64,000 nucleotides of DNA from Malaya genurostris (taxonomy: Eukaryota; Arthropoda; Insecta; Diptera; Culicidae): assembly GCF_030247185.1 (NCBI RefSeq), contig NC_080571.1:87243025-87307024 (forward strand). Reading direction: 5' to 3'. Position 1 is the first letter of the stretch. Every line of letters begins with the position of its first letter. The notes below the pieces were generated by a model, which was not told the DNA's origin, searched no databases, and saw only the letters and a program-made list of their open reading frames with translations. Made by a program: the position numbers and the translations under genes. This document shows, in pieces, positions 55,179-64,000 of the stretch.

Positions 55179-55333
55179 TAGAGAAATAATAGAAAGATAT
55201 CTAGTTCACAAATCCTTGATTGAAATAATGATCGAAATGAACGTGTTGACATCTAATACGGGTGCGTTCTGAGACGATTCAAGTGCACGATGATAAAGTA
55301 TACAGGTGATACAATTTTTGTGATACCTGACTA
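55179..55333 (-). promoter_or_regulatory. mS26 5' flank
   Basis: Short stretch between the mS26 start and the TA-flanked MITE. It must contain the mS26 promoter unless the promoter lies within MITE sequence. Confidence 0.35.
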
Positions 55334-55354
55334 CACTGAAAATAATTTGCACGC

Positions 55355-56435
55355 TAGCATTATGTCAGACCCTGTCAGCTTGGAGCGAAATCAATCTCCA
55401 GTTCAGCAACGCCATCGCACGGCATCACATTCAACATATGATGTCAATTGTGTGAGTGTGCAGTGCTGCTATTTTGGCGCGCACGAATTTGACATTTATC
55501 TCCCTTACTTCTATGTACGAGATTCGATGCGGACTCGTCTGAGGGCGCCATGCTCGCAAAAAAGTATGTTGCCAATGATTTGTTCGGGAAATGTGAGAGC
55601 TGGATATCTTGTTAATATGATGTCTTTGATTATGTGCAAAGTATATTTGATTCTCAGATCCAAATGGATTCCGAATTAGCGAGAAATTTTCATTCGGAAT
55701 TCTGTGTGGAAATCATAATGAATTCCGAATCAATTCCAACTCCAGTTCAACAACCGATTCCGAATGAATTTTGCCTACAACCGGTTGATTCGGAAATCTG
55801 TCGGAATTGAGTGAGAAGATGCGGGCTGAATTGTCAATTCGTCTTCTTCTTCCTCTTTTCCGATTTTGCTCGTTTTCGTGCAATTTTTCAGTTTATTTTT
55901 AAATGAAAACATTATATAACTGAATTTATAAATTTGAATATTCAAGTTTCTCGGATATACAGAACTAGTAAATAAGCAGTTCTTAGAATTCCAGCATAAA
56001 CTGTTGAAATTCGCTGGAAATTAACAAAATGGCCTACCTTAGCCAGCATCATCAATTCCTCTAGCTGGAGTGTAGTGAAATGGCTTAAGTCGCCTAACTG
56101 TTACACGAACACATTCATAAAATGAGCGAATATTCAATGACATTTATAATGTCACTGTCAATCGGGTTGATCGAGCAGCCAACTCAGGAGAAAATTTTAG
56201 ATCTGAATCCATTGAGCACTGATAAATCCTGCAGTCGAGTAAGAATTCATAGCTCATAAAATAATGGCAAAACGATGTGATAAGCACGAGTCATTAAAAA
56301 TGTCATTACTAAAAAATAATATTTTAATGAACGTGTGATGGTGCAGTAATGACGAGATTTCTATCAAATTTGAAATACATCATTACTTAGTCATCATTAA
56401 AAATGACAAAAATATTGCTTGTGCAAGGGCCGCTA
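55355..56435. other. Unassigned sequence inside MITE copy 2
   Basis: Not present in copy 1. Contains a patch of GAATTCCGAAT-like repeats in both orientations (about 55664-55810). No gene. A 129-codon frame (55290-55679) crosses the MITE end and is not credible. Confidence 0.5.
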
Positions 56436-56768
56436 TAAATCGTAATATTTAGATTCTATATGAATTTCATACGAATGTCACATTGTTTTCCATATAGATT
56501 TCAATTGAAACACAGTAGACCGAATCAAGTGTTTTGCACATACATTTGTGCTGTACATATTTCCATTAGTAAATGAAGCGTTTAACACATGTAGTTCGTT
56601 TCAATAGCAGAACACATCACTTCCAAAGGAAAACTATATCAAAGCTAAGTGAAAAAAAACCTGAATTTGCATCTTAGTGCATTTGCACATGAAATCTTAA
56701 AACAAATCGCGTTGGTTATGTATTGAATTTAAAAAGCACATTGAATTGAAGTGCTATTTACATACGAA

Positions 56769-57587
56769 CAAGGGTGGCAAAAACTCGCTCATAAGATTCG
56801 ATTTTTTCTATTAATCAGCTCACCTCATGATTTACGATGCAATCCGTAAAATGATGGTAAAGATGAAACTCATCGCTGATCTAAGCAAACACACTCACCT
56901 ATACAGAGCACCGCTGACATCAAATTATGATGGTATTGATGGTTCTCAGTTTTGATTTTATAGCATTTAACTCTCATTCCTAGTTTTAAAAAGTGAGTAC
57001 TGAGTTTGGCATCACCGTACCGAGCTACACCGGTGAGTGTATGCCTAAACCACAGAGCTGCCAACACGACCCAGCTTTTCGGTTTTGTTTTTGCTGGTAC
57101 TCAAAACGAGCACGTGCATTAATGTACGAAAACAAAAATCGAATCGTAGCGTGATGTTCCGTAGCGATTGAATTTCATGTCTCGAGCTAAGCACAACTGG
57201 CTACTAAAACCGAATTCGTTTTTCAGCATACGAAAACATGTCTTGAAAATTGGATTGCAATGGCATCGATTCGAACGTTGGCCGCCCATGGCAACTCTGT
57301 TGGATGGGGAATACAAGCGAGACAGTCTCACAAGAATCTGATTCAATGTGTTGATGTACAAACACATCAAATCACAACTCACAAATCGTCTCTCAGTGGG
57401 TTCTAATATTTGATGTGCACTCAGCGCTCATCTGCTGATTGCTTGACACTACGATGTTGAGACGATGTTTTCTCTACACAAATGGTTACCCAGTTACTCA
57501 ACTCGCTCAGCGATGCTTCTGAAACCGATTTGCAGGTGAGCTGAACTCGGTGATGATGAAGTACGGAGTTGATTATTGCCAGCCCTG
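56769..57587. mobile_element. hAT-type non-autonomous element
   Basis: 819 bp, ends CAAGGGTGGCAA / TTGCCAGCCCTG, exact 8-bp duplication CATACGAA (56761-56768, 57588-57595). Inserted in the TA-flanked MITE. Copy 1 shows the empty site. No transposase. Confidence 0.88.
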
Positions 57588-57622
57588 CATACGAATCGAT
57601 CGTACAAATTTGTATCAGTGTA

Positions 57623-57960
57623 AGGTTGCTGACAGAGCTCCCGCTAAGAAAAAAATCATCTTGGGAACTTCTATAATTATAAGCGTTATGTTATGCAGTT
57701 ATTTTAAAGAAAACTTCAAAGCAGAGGTGGAAATAAGCCCATTTCACGCACGAAAATGTGAATCAAGATTTCCGATTGTGAATCAAAAAACCGAACACCG
57801 TGAATTAAAAAATTGGGTAACAAAATTAAGATCGCGGTTATGTTTTAAATTGTAGGAACTGTTGAAATGAAATTAAAGACGTTCTTAAATTCTAAGCAAA
57901 ACCAAAATTTATCTTATCAAAAATCATTCGTTTCAAACATGTGATATGAAGAGATAATAT
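57623..57960. other. Spacer, no gene seen
   Basis: A frame from within the MITE (57550-57855) continues here with no recognisable domain. Nothing else. Confidence 0.4.
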
Positions 57961-59462
57961 CACAGACAGACAGGACACTCAAATTAGATTCTTCAAACAT
58001 TTTAACGGTCATTTCGAATATTCTTTTAGTTGGGACAGTACTCACATGCAGGGCTTGCAAATTGAAGCAACGAATATGAACGAAAGGGTTTCACCATCTG
58101 TGCTATTCACACACATTCGTATGTCAGGTAGAATTCACAGCGCAACCCAAGCCAGGAGAGCTGCTTCGTTCGTTCATTAGTTCATGAATATGCCCGCTTG
58201 CTGAGACCTATGCTTCATGAGGTTAGCATTTGATGAATGGTTCTCATATTGTAGATGCCTATGAGGAAACTAGTTTCATAACTTTTAGTTCCGATGAATG
58301 TTAATTTAAAGAACATTGCATTTAGTGTTTCTAGGATATATACACAGTGTAAACTGCCAAGAAACAAATTGATCGTTTTGAAAATGGGCTCAAATGCAAA
58401 ACTTCTGCTATAAAATGTTTAAAGTATGTTTGAAATGTGATCAAATTTGGTCTTGGAATGCGAACATTATGTTAAAAATGATTTCTGTAAACCTACTTTT
58501 TAAAAATAAACCGTAAACATTGCCTATATGACTTTGCTTCGCGTCTTGTAGCACACCGCGAGGCAAGGTCTTCTTTCTCGTACAATACTAACGAGAGCGA
58601 ACCCTTCATTCCATTACATTGTCATGGATTGCTTAGTTCATGTGTTAACTGAGACTGAGAGCACAGACAGTTTACTTGGCAAGGGGAATTGGTCTGCTCA
58701 GTAGCATATACTCTCACGCATCCAGTTTCTCTCTAATATAGGTCTCTCATTCAGCTATGTTAAGCAAAGTGTTCACAGCAGATATTTTTTGTTGCTTCGT
58801 TCGTTTGTGGATTCACAATACAAGCCCTGCTCACATGTGTCATGATGGCGCCACGTTACACTATTGAAAACATCCTGCCTGTCATCTAGACTGTGTTTAT
58901 TTTTTTCATTTACCAACAGAGTTGCCATTTATACAGAATTACCTGCAATATATTGATTTGTATACGTCCATGCGAATTTCATGCAGGATACAGATTTAAT
59001 ACATATTGCCAAAACTTTATAAATAATTGTGCCTACTTCTCACTCTCCAACGCAATACAAAATTCAACCCGTTTTGTTACAATATTTACTTGCTTCTGGT
59101 CTGCCGTCATAATTTCGGGTAAAAACTACCAACACAATAAAAAATAGTCTAGATGAACAACGTTGAGTCAAATAAATGGTTACCTTCCAACATCGCGGAA
59201 AAGTTAAATATATTATCAACGTAATCCAATAATTTATTGTGACGATTCATTTTCAAATATTTCGATGAAATCAGGCATCCCTGCAAACAGCTGATCGGTG
59301 TTGACAAACGAGGGGAAACCAACTAGTAAAAAAACTTTTACATAACACAAGGGGTGTACAGATAGTAAATAGTTCGCGCAGTACAATATAGGTGGAACTA
59401 GAGCATCACGAAAAATTATTTTAATAAGAATTTACTCATACTGTCATGTCAGTTAGTCTGTG
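57961..59462. mobile_element. MITE, CACAGAC family with 7-bp target duplication, copy 3
   Basis: Reverse orientation relative to copies 1 and 2. Ends CACAGACAGACAGGACACTC and TCATGTCAGTTAGTCTGTG. Flanks ATAATAT / ATAATAC (6 of 7). Without the nested hAT element and its duplication it is about 713 bp. Confidence 0.85.
58049..58829. mobile_element. hAT-type MITE, CAGGGCTTG family, copy 1
   Basis: 781 bp, ends CAGGGCTTGCAA and TACAAGCCCTG, exact 8-bp duplication CTCACATG (58041-58048, 58830-58837). Inserted in CACAGAC copy 3. No coding capacity. Almost the same sequence in the opposite direction at 60945-61725. Confidence 0.92.
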
Positions 59463-60511
59463 ATAATACTAACTATTTTTATTTACTGTGAATCAAACAA
59501 TTTGCTTATGTCCACCCCTGTTTTAAAGTGGAACTTACTTCGACATATCATGGAATTTTCAATTGATTGTTACACTTTTAGATTCAAATTCTATCCGATT
59601 TGCAGTTTCGACATTACAGAGTAATAAGTGATTAAAATCTTAAATTGCCACTTAAAACGACGGTCATTAAAATACTGTCATGAGAACTGAAACACCGAAG
59701 AATACTCATGCGAAAAACACATGCGGATTGATAAAAAAGGTATCATTTCACTGCTAGGTGGATTAAGCACGTTTTTAAAAGTCGAATCAGACAGGATTTT
59801 TTTTATCTCGTGGTTGTTTTCTGTAAAACTCAAGTTCAGAAAAGATTCGTTAACAACTGACATTACTTTATCTCCTATAAAATCGATATTAAATCAAAGA
59901 TAAAGTCAAGATGGAATACTCTATGATTTTTCATATACCATTTAAATAGGACCCCTCGATGAAATCGGTTCACCGTCAGTTGCAGTACAATTCTTATTTA
60001 AAACAAAACAACAAGCGTCGAACCGCTACATGCGTCGTAACTATGACAATTTTTGTTTGTGTAGAATTAATCTTAAATTGCAATATGATCGAAATCGTAG
60101 TATTTTGCTGCATATCGAGTGGTTTTTGAAACAGGAAAACAAAAATCAATAAGAATTATTGCTAAGAATCTGTTCAATTTGAAATATTCTTATTTTACGA
60201 TGCATTAAAGTGAATGGATGTTACAACATATTTTGTGCGGTATGTTTACTTCTTTCCAAACTTGTATTGTTGCTACGGAATTTTACCGTCATTGTCAAAT
60301 GCTTATCGACGCTTATTTACGAAGGGTCAACAAAATTACACTATTACTAAGTTCACTGGTTCACGATTACTGGTCCGATATTTTTCGATGGATCGTATGG
60401 GACATTGTAATCTTGAGTTTATCTTTGATTAAATCTTGTTCATAATTGAAGTGCAATCTAAAATTTTCTGTTGCTTCGCCTGAATGAAGCCCACAAAATT
60501 TCACCCATTTA
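59463..60511. other. Intergenic, no gene seen
   Basis: AT-rich. Overlapping plus-strand frames at 60214-60445 (72-75 codons) have no recognised motif. Confidence 0.4.
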
Positions 60512-60640
60512 TAGCGACCCTCACGTGAGACAATATTATTATCAATCCAAAGTATTGTAAATGCCGTCAATCCAATTGGCTTCTTAAATTGAGCATTTGG
60601 AGCTTTAAATATTGCAACCCCGAAAAATTCGGAACCATAT
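60512..60640. repeat. Truncated copy of the GCAGCCCTTACACG MITE
   Basis: Resembles the right end of the MITE at 11164-11492 in reverse: CGTGAGACAATATTATTATC, then CCGTCAATCCAATTGGCTT and AAATATTGCAAC. The other end is missing. Confidence 0.65.
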
Positions 60641-60936
60641 CATTACGTCTACAGGAATGGTATTGTGAGGATAATCTATTATTTCGTTCCATTTTTTCTA
60701 ATTGTTTATGTCTTACCACTTTGAGCCATAGCTGTATTTTAATATATTTTTTATATATTCAATTAAATGCTTAAAAACAATTAATTGAGCTTTGATGACA
60801 AAACACGAAATATCTCATGTTGAACGCAAAATCGAGTCCATTGTTGACGTATTACCGGATCTTTTGGAAAACGGAAAAAGTCAAGTTTGGATCGAAATGC
60901 TTAGTGCGACCACAGTGTGGAACACAGCATTTCATT
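60641..60936. other. Spacer, no gene seen
   Basis: Short frames only. The frame starting at 60792 runs into the hAT element and was not accepted. Confidence 0.35.
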
Positions 60937-60944
60937 CTTCTCGT

Positions 60945-61725
60945 CAGGGCTTGTATTGTGAATCCTCAAACGAACGAAGCAACAAAAAATATCTGCTGTG
61001 AACACTTTGCTTGACATAGCTGAATGAGAGACCGATATTAGAGAGAAACTGGATGCGTGAGAGTATATGCTACTGAGCAGACCAATTCCCCTTGCCAAGT
61101 AAACTGTCTGTGCTCTCAGTCTCAGTTAACACATGAACTAAGCAATCCATGACAATGTAATGAAATGAAGGGTTCGCTCTCGTTAGTATTGTACGAGAAA
61201 GAAGACCTTGCCTCACGGTGTGCTACAAGACGCGAAGCAAAGTCATATAGGCAATGTTTACGGTTTATTATTAAAAAGTAGGTTTACAGAAATCATTTTT
61301 AACATAATGTTCGCATTCCAAGACCAAATTTGATCACATTTCGAACATACTTTAAACATTTTATAGCAGAAGTTTTGCATTTGAGCCCATTTTCAAAACG
61401 ATCAATTTGTTTCTTGGCAGTTTACACTGTGTATATATCCTAGAAACACTAAATGCAATGTTCTTTAAATTAATATTCATCGGAACTAAAAGTTATGAAA
61501 CTAGTTTCCTCATAGGCATTTACAATATGAGAACCATTCATCAAATGCTAACCTCATGAAGCATAGGTCTCAGCAAGCGGGCATATTCATGAACTAATGA
61601 ACGAACGAAGCAGCTCTCCTGGCTTGGGTTGCGCTGTGAATTCTACCTGACATACGAATGTGTGTGAATAGCACAGATGGTGAAACCCTTTCGTTCATAT
61701 TCGTTGCTTCAATTTGCAAGCCCTG
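60945..61725. mobile_element. hAT-type MITE, CAGGGCTTG family, copy 2 (inverted)
   Basis: 781 bp, exactly the length of copy 1 but in opposite orientation. Exact 8-bp duplication CTTCTCGT (60937-60944, 61726-61733). About four differences from copy 1 over the first ~230 bp, so a recent expansion. Confidence 0.92.
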
Positions 61726-61733
61726 CTTCTCGT

Positions 61734-62226
61734 AAAACTTAACACACTTTCGAGTTTACACTAATTTAACAAATCTTTTTTGGTTACACTTTAATTCACT
61801 AAGAAGAAAAACGGCTTGATGCTGATTTTATTTACACAGTGCTGCACTATAAACATTTATTACAAATGAGATTGAAAAAAGTGAAACATTCTTTGAAAAT
61901 TTTCATGTTCATTGGTGAGTTAAAATTGCACATTTTAATAAAATTGTTTTCTGATTTTCTTTATATTTGGCATCATTGCTCGCGTACCCTGCAAAAGTTT
62001 TTTCTTTTCACAATGGGCGGGTAGCAACATCAAAATCAACCAATCAGAAACTAGTCCATTTGGAACGGATTTTCTCTTCTCTCGTCTCGGATTATAACAG
62101 GTTCTGATAATTCGTTTGCTTGTCGTAGCCCCGATTATTCGAGAAGAAGCGTGTTTTCTTTCAGTGCAGTAACGCGTAGAGGCTGCGTTGCCAACATTAG
62201 GAAAATAAGTGTAACGCATTGCAAGT
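61734..62226 (+). promoter_or_regulatory. Probable promoter and 5' exon region of V-ATPase subunit A gene
   Basis: Contains GGGCGGGTAGC (about 62015) and a CCAAT box AACCAATCAG (about 62038), then sequence up to a candidate donor AAGTGTAAGT near 62226. A second donor candidate GGCGTAAGT lies near 62447. The exon assignment is tentative. Confidence 0.45.
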
Positions 62227-62897
62227 GTAAGTTAACTAATGTAAACTGTGTGAACGGTTTCCTTTATCGTATAGCCATTTCTGATGGTGTTGGTAACCTG
62301 TCCGTCAGTTTAGCAGCTAAGGAAAATTTTCACTTGTGCACGGGTTACTTGTTTCATTCGGTTGGTTCGGGCACATCGGTCTTGTGATATCACCTGCTTC
62401 ATTCGGTGTGTAGTGGCTTTACATTTTTCCTGGTCTGGACAAGCGGCGTAAGTTTATTCTATTGTAGGACTCACATTTGTGGTCCCAAGTCATAATGGTT
62501 AATTTAACAGCAAAGTAATATTTTGTGATGGGTTCTGGAATGTTGATAGCAATCATTGAAAGCCCTTCTAGGCTAGTCCACGATTGATAGATTCTATATT
62601 CTTTTTGAAGTTTGTCCGTTCTGATCTCGGCTTTCAAAAATTCATGTCTGTTTGTTTTGCGGAATCAATAGTTTTAAAATTGTTTTTATAAAGTGATTTC
62701 TATTGCCAAGAGCAACTTTGTGATATTTTGATTAAGGGTCACATGACCGTCACCACCTGATTAGTTGTTTTGCCGAAGCAATCTTATCCCACTTTGCGCT
62801 GTTAAATTTGTAATCAAGAGCAGTACTGCATTATTCGAGCATTAATTACTGTAATCATTTGACAGAACCATAATTTTCTACTGATTTTCTATTTCAG

Positions 62898-63016
62898 AAC
62901 AACTTAGTTATAAAACGGAACGAAAGGACCAAATCGGAAAATGGCCAATCTAAATAAGATCGCTGTCGAGGAACGAGAGTCCAAGTTCGGATATGTATAT
63001 GCCGTATCCGGTCCAG
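62898..63016 (+). other. Exon 2 of the V-ATPase A gene: 5' UTR part and first codons
   Basis: Acceptor TTCTATTTCAG ends at 62897 and donor GTAAGA begins at 63017. The first 43 nt are untranslated. Confidence 0.75.
62941..63016 (+). CDS. Vha68: V-type proton ATPase catalytic subunit A, first coding exon (partial)
   Basis: The exon encodes MANLNKIAVEERESKFGYVY followed by AVSGP and the first base of the next codon before a GTAAG donor. This fits the conserved N-terminus of the V1 catalytic subunit A (EERES-K-G-V-AVSGPVV), which hydrolyses ATP to drive proton pumping in endomembranes. The rest of the ~610-residue protein must lie beyond the right edge, as I find no further exon in the window. 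In Drosophila the paralogues are Vha68-1/2/3. Confidence 0.82.
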
Positions 63017-63649
63017 GTAAGAAAGTACCAGCGGAGTTAGAGCGAGTGTAAATTGATATTTTTGCAAAAGTAAAATCAAAATCAAAATTCTGAAGTGACA
63101 ATTGCTCTGACCAGTCACATGACATGGTTGTGTATGTATCTGCGCAATGGTTGCACGAAATGTTCGGTTGAATGTGTTCGGATTGTATGGAATCACACAT
63201 ACATTGCTTACCATGTGTAGAAGATATTCATTCAGCACAACAGTTTAAATGTCATGTTTTCATTCGATAAATAATGCTTATCGTAATTGCGTTTTGTCAC
63301 TGAAATAATTTATTTAGAGCTAGCGAATTCAATTTAGAAAAGTTATGACTCGGAATTACTGTTTTTTTCTTTGCGCTGTCTGACTAAGGACACATTTGGC
63401 CCATAATCACGAATTAAAATTTTTCCCGAATGATTTTCCACAGATAACAGATCTACCTACAGGCTCGCATACCAACTGTGTGTAAACTTTGTAATGAGCA
63501 GTCTGGCAAACACTTGCAGATTCGCAAATATCTCGCTAAATTTTCGCTTTGCCAAAATAACAGGCTTAGTTTTGTTTGGATTCACCTGTGATTTAAACAA
63601 TATTGGAATATGATGAGAAGAGCCTCGAATGCTCAGCAACGGATTATTA
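63017..63649 (+). other. Intron of V-ATPase A gene, first part
   Basis: Begins with a good donor. No further exon or gene recognised. Confidence 0.55.
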
Positions 63650-64000
63650 TTAAGCTTCTGAATATTGAAACTGGATTCGAGAACTAAATTTTGTAAAAAT
63701 TCAAGAACTGAATTCAGGACCTGGATTCTGGCTTACCTGAATTCTGAACTTTAATTCAGTTTTGGAATTTAGATTCAAACTGCAGATTCAGAATTTAGTT
63801 CCAGATTGTAGGTTCAGAATTTAAAACTATGACTGAGCCCTGTAAAACTGTATATGAGTTCTAATTCTGGATGAATATGATGAATCTTAGATCTAGATTC
63901 TGGAACTAAAGCTGAAAATGATTTCGGTTTTGGAATTTAAATTCCGAATTAAGTTTTAGAATTCAGAACCTGCATGCTGGAACTAAATTCGGAATATGTA
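63650..64000. repeat. Degenerate GAATTC-type short tandem repeat in the intron
   Basis: Many imperfect copies of a ~12-bp word like CTGAATTCTGGA / AGAATTTAGATT in both orientations, running to the window edge. Similar to intronic minisatellites of mosquitoes (recollection). Confidence 0.65.

Larger units (their letters stand above)
55334..57620. mobile_element. TA-flanked MITE, copy 2 (with nested insertions)
   Basis: Left end CACTGAAAATAATTTGCACG at 55334 and right end ending TATCAGTG at 57620, both flanked by TA as in copy 1. Only the terminal ~20 bp and the segment from about 56440 onward match copy 1. The block 55355-56435 is foreign, and a hAT element splits the right part at 56769. Confidence 0.7.

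Noticed and set aside
55290..55679. 129-codon plus-strand frame
   Set aside because: It starts outside and crosses the end of a MITE, has no recognisable domain, and the corresponding frame is not kept in the other MITE copy.
60214..60445. Two overlapping 72-75 codon frames
   Set aside because: Mutually overlapping in different frames with no homology that I can recognise.
62894..63238. Minus-strand 98-114 codon frames opposite the V-ATPase exon
   Set aside because: They are antisense to the recognised V-ATPase A exon and its splice sites.

Overview
The window looks like euchromatic but transposon-dense DNA from a dipteran, most likely a culicine mosquito. The reasons are short introns, insect-type orthologues, a Feilai-like tRNA-derived SINE, and a COA3/mtTFB1 gene pair like the bicistronic unit of Diptera. 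The species cannot be fixed from sequence alone. I see no tRNA, rRNA or CRISPR locus.

Host genes. (1) FIG4 lipid phosphatase, minus strand, five exons (8141-10973). (2) A mitochondrial ATP synthase subunit s / DMAC2L-like gene (21533-22111), tail-to-tail with KANSL3/NSL3, minus strand, three exons (22496-25691). (3) A broken, intronless COA3 + mtTFB1 copy (31229-32407). (4) An unknown membrane-anchored protein ORF behind a TATA box (33102 onward), whose 3' end is interrupted by an LTR retrotransposon. (5) RNA polymerase III subunit POLR3D, three exons (53230-54461), tail-to-tail with mitoribosomal protein mS26 (54519-55178). (6) The first coding exon of the V-ATPase catalytic subunit A (62941-63016), whose gene runs off the right edge.

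Mobile DNA fills most of the rest. Three related Ty3/Gypsy-type LTR elements share a primer-binding site that fits the 3' end of tRNA-Ser. Element A (752-7272) is dead and sits inside a mariner pseudogene. Element B (12191-18307) has LTRs differing at two sites and one visible frameshift. Element C (33858-39606) has LTRs that look identical and one open gag-pol frame. Around them are many non-autonomous DNA transposons with clear target-site duplications: hAT-type with 8 bp, a three-copy family with 7 bp, a Mutator-like one with 9 bp, and a TA-flanked family. Many are nested. For several insertions an uninterrupted paralogous copy elsewhere in the window acts as a natural empty site.

From 39.6 to 47.3 kb lies a very AT-rich satellite-like block. 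It has a higher-order period of about 2.74 kb (long-long-short subunits), and each unit carries a conserved ~87 bp palindromic core. This block, the young LTR element C that modifies a host ORF, and the retrocopy-like COA3/mtTFB1 pair are the most interesting parts of the window.
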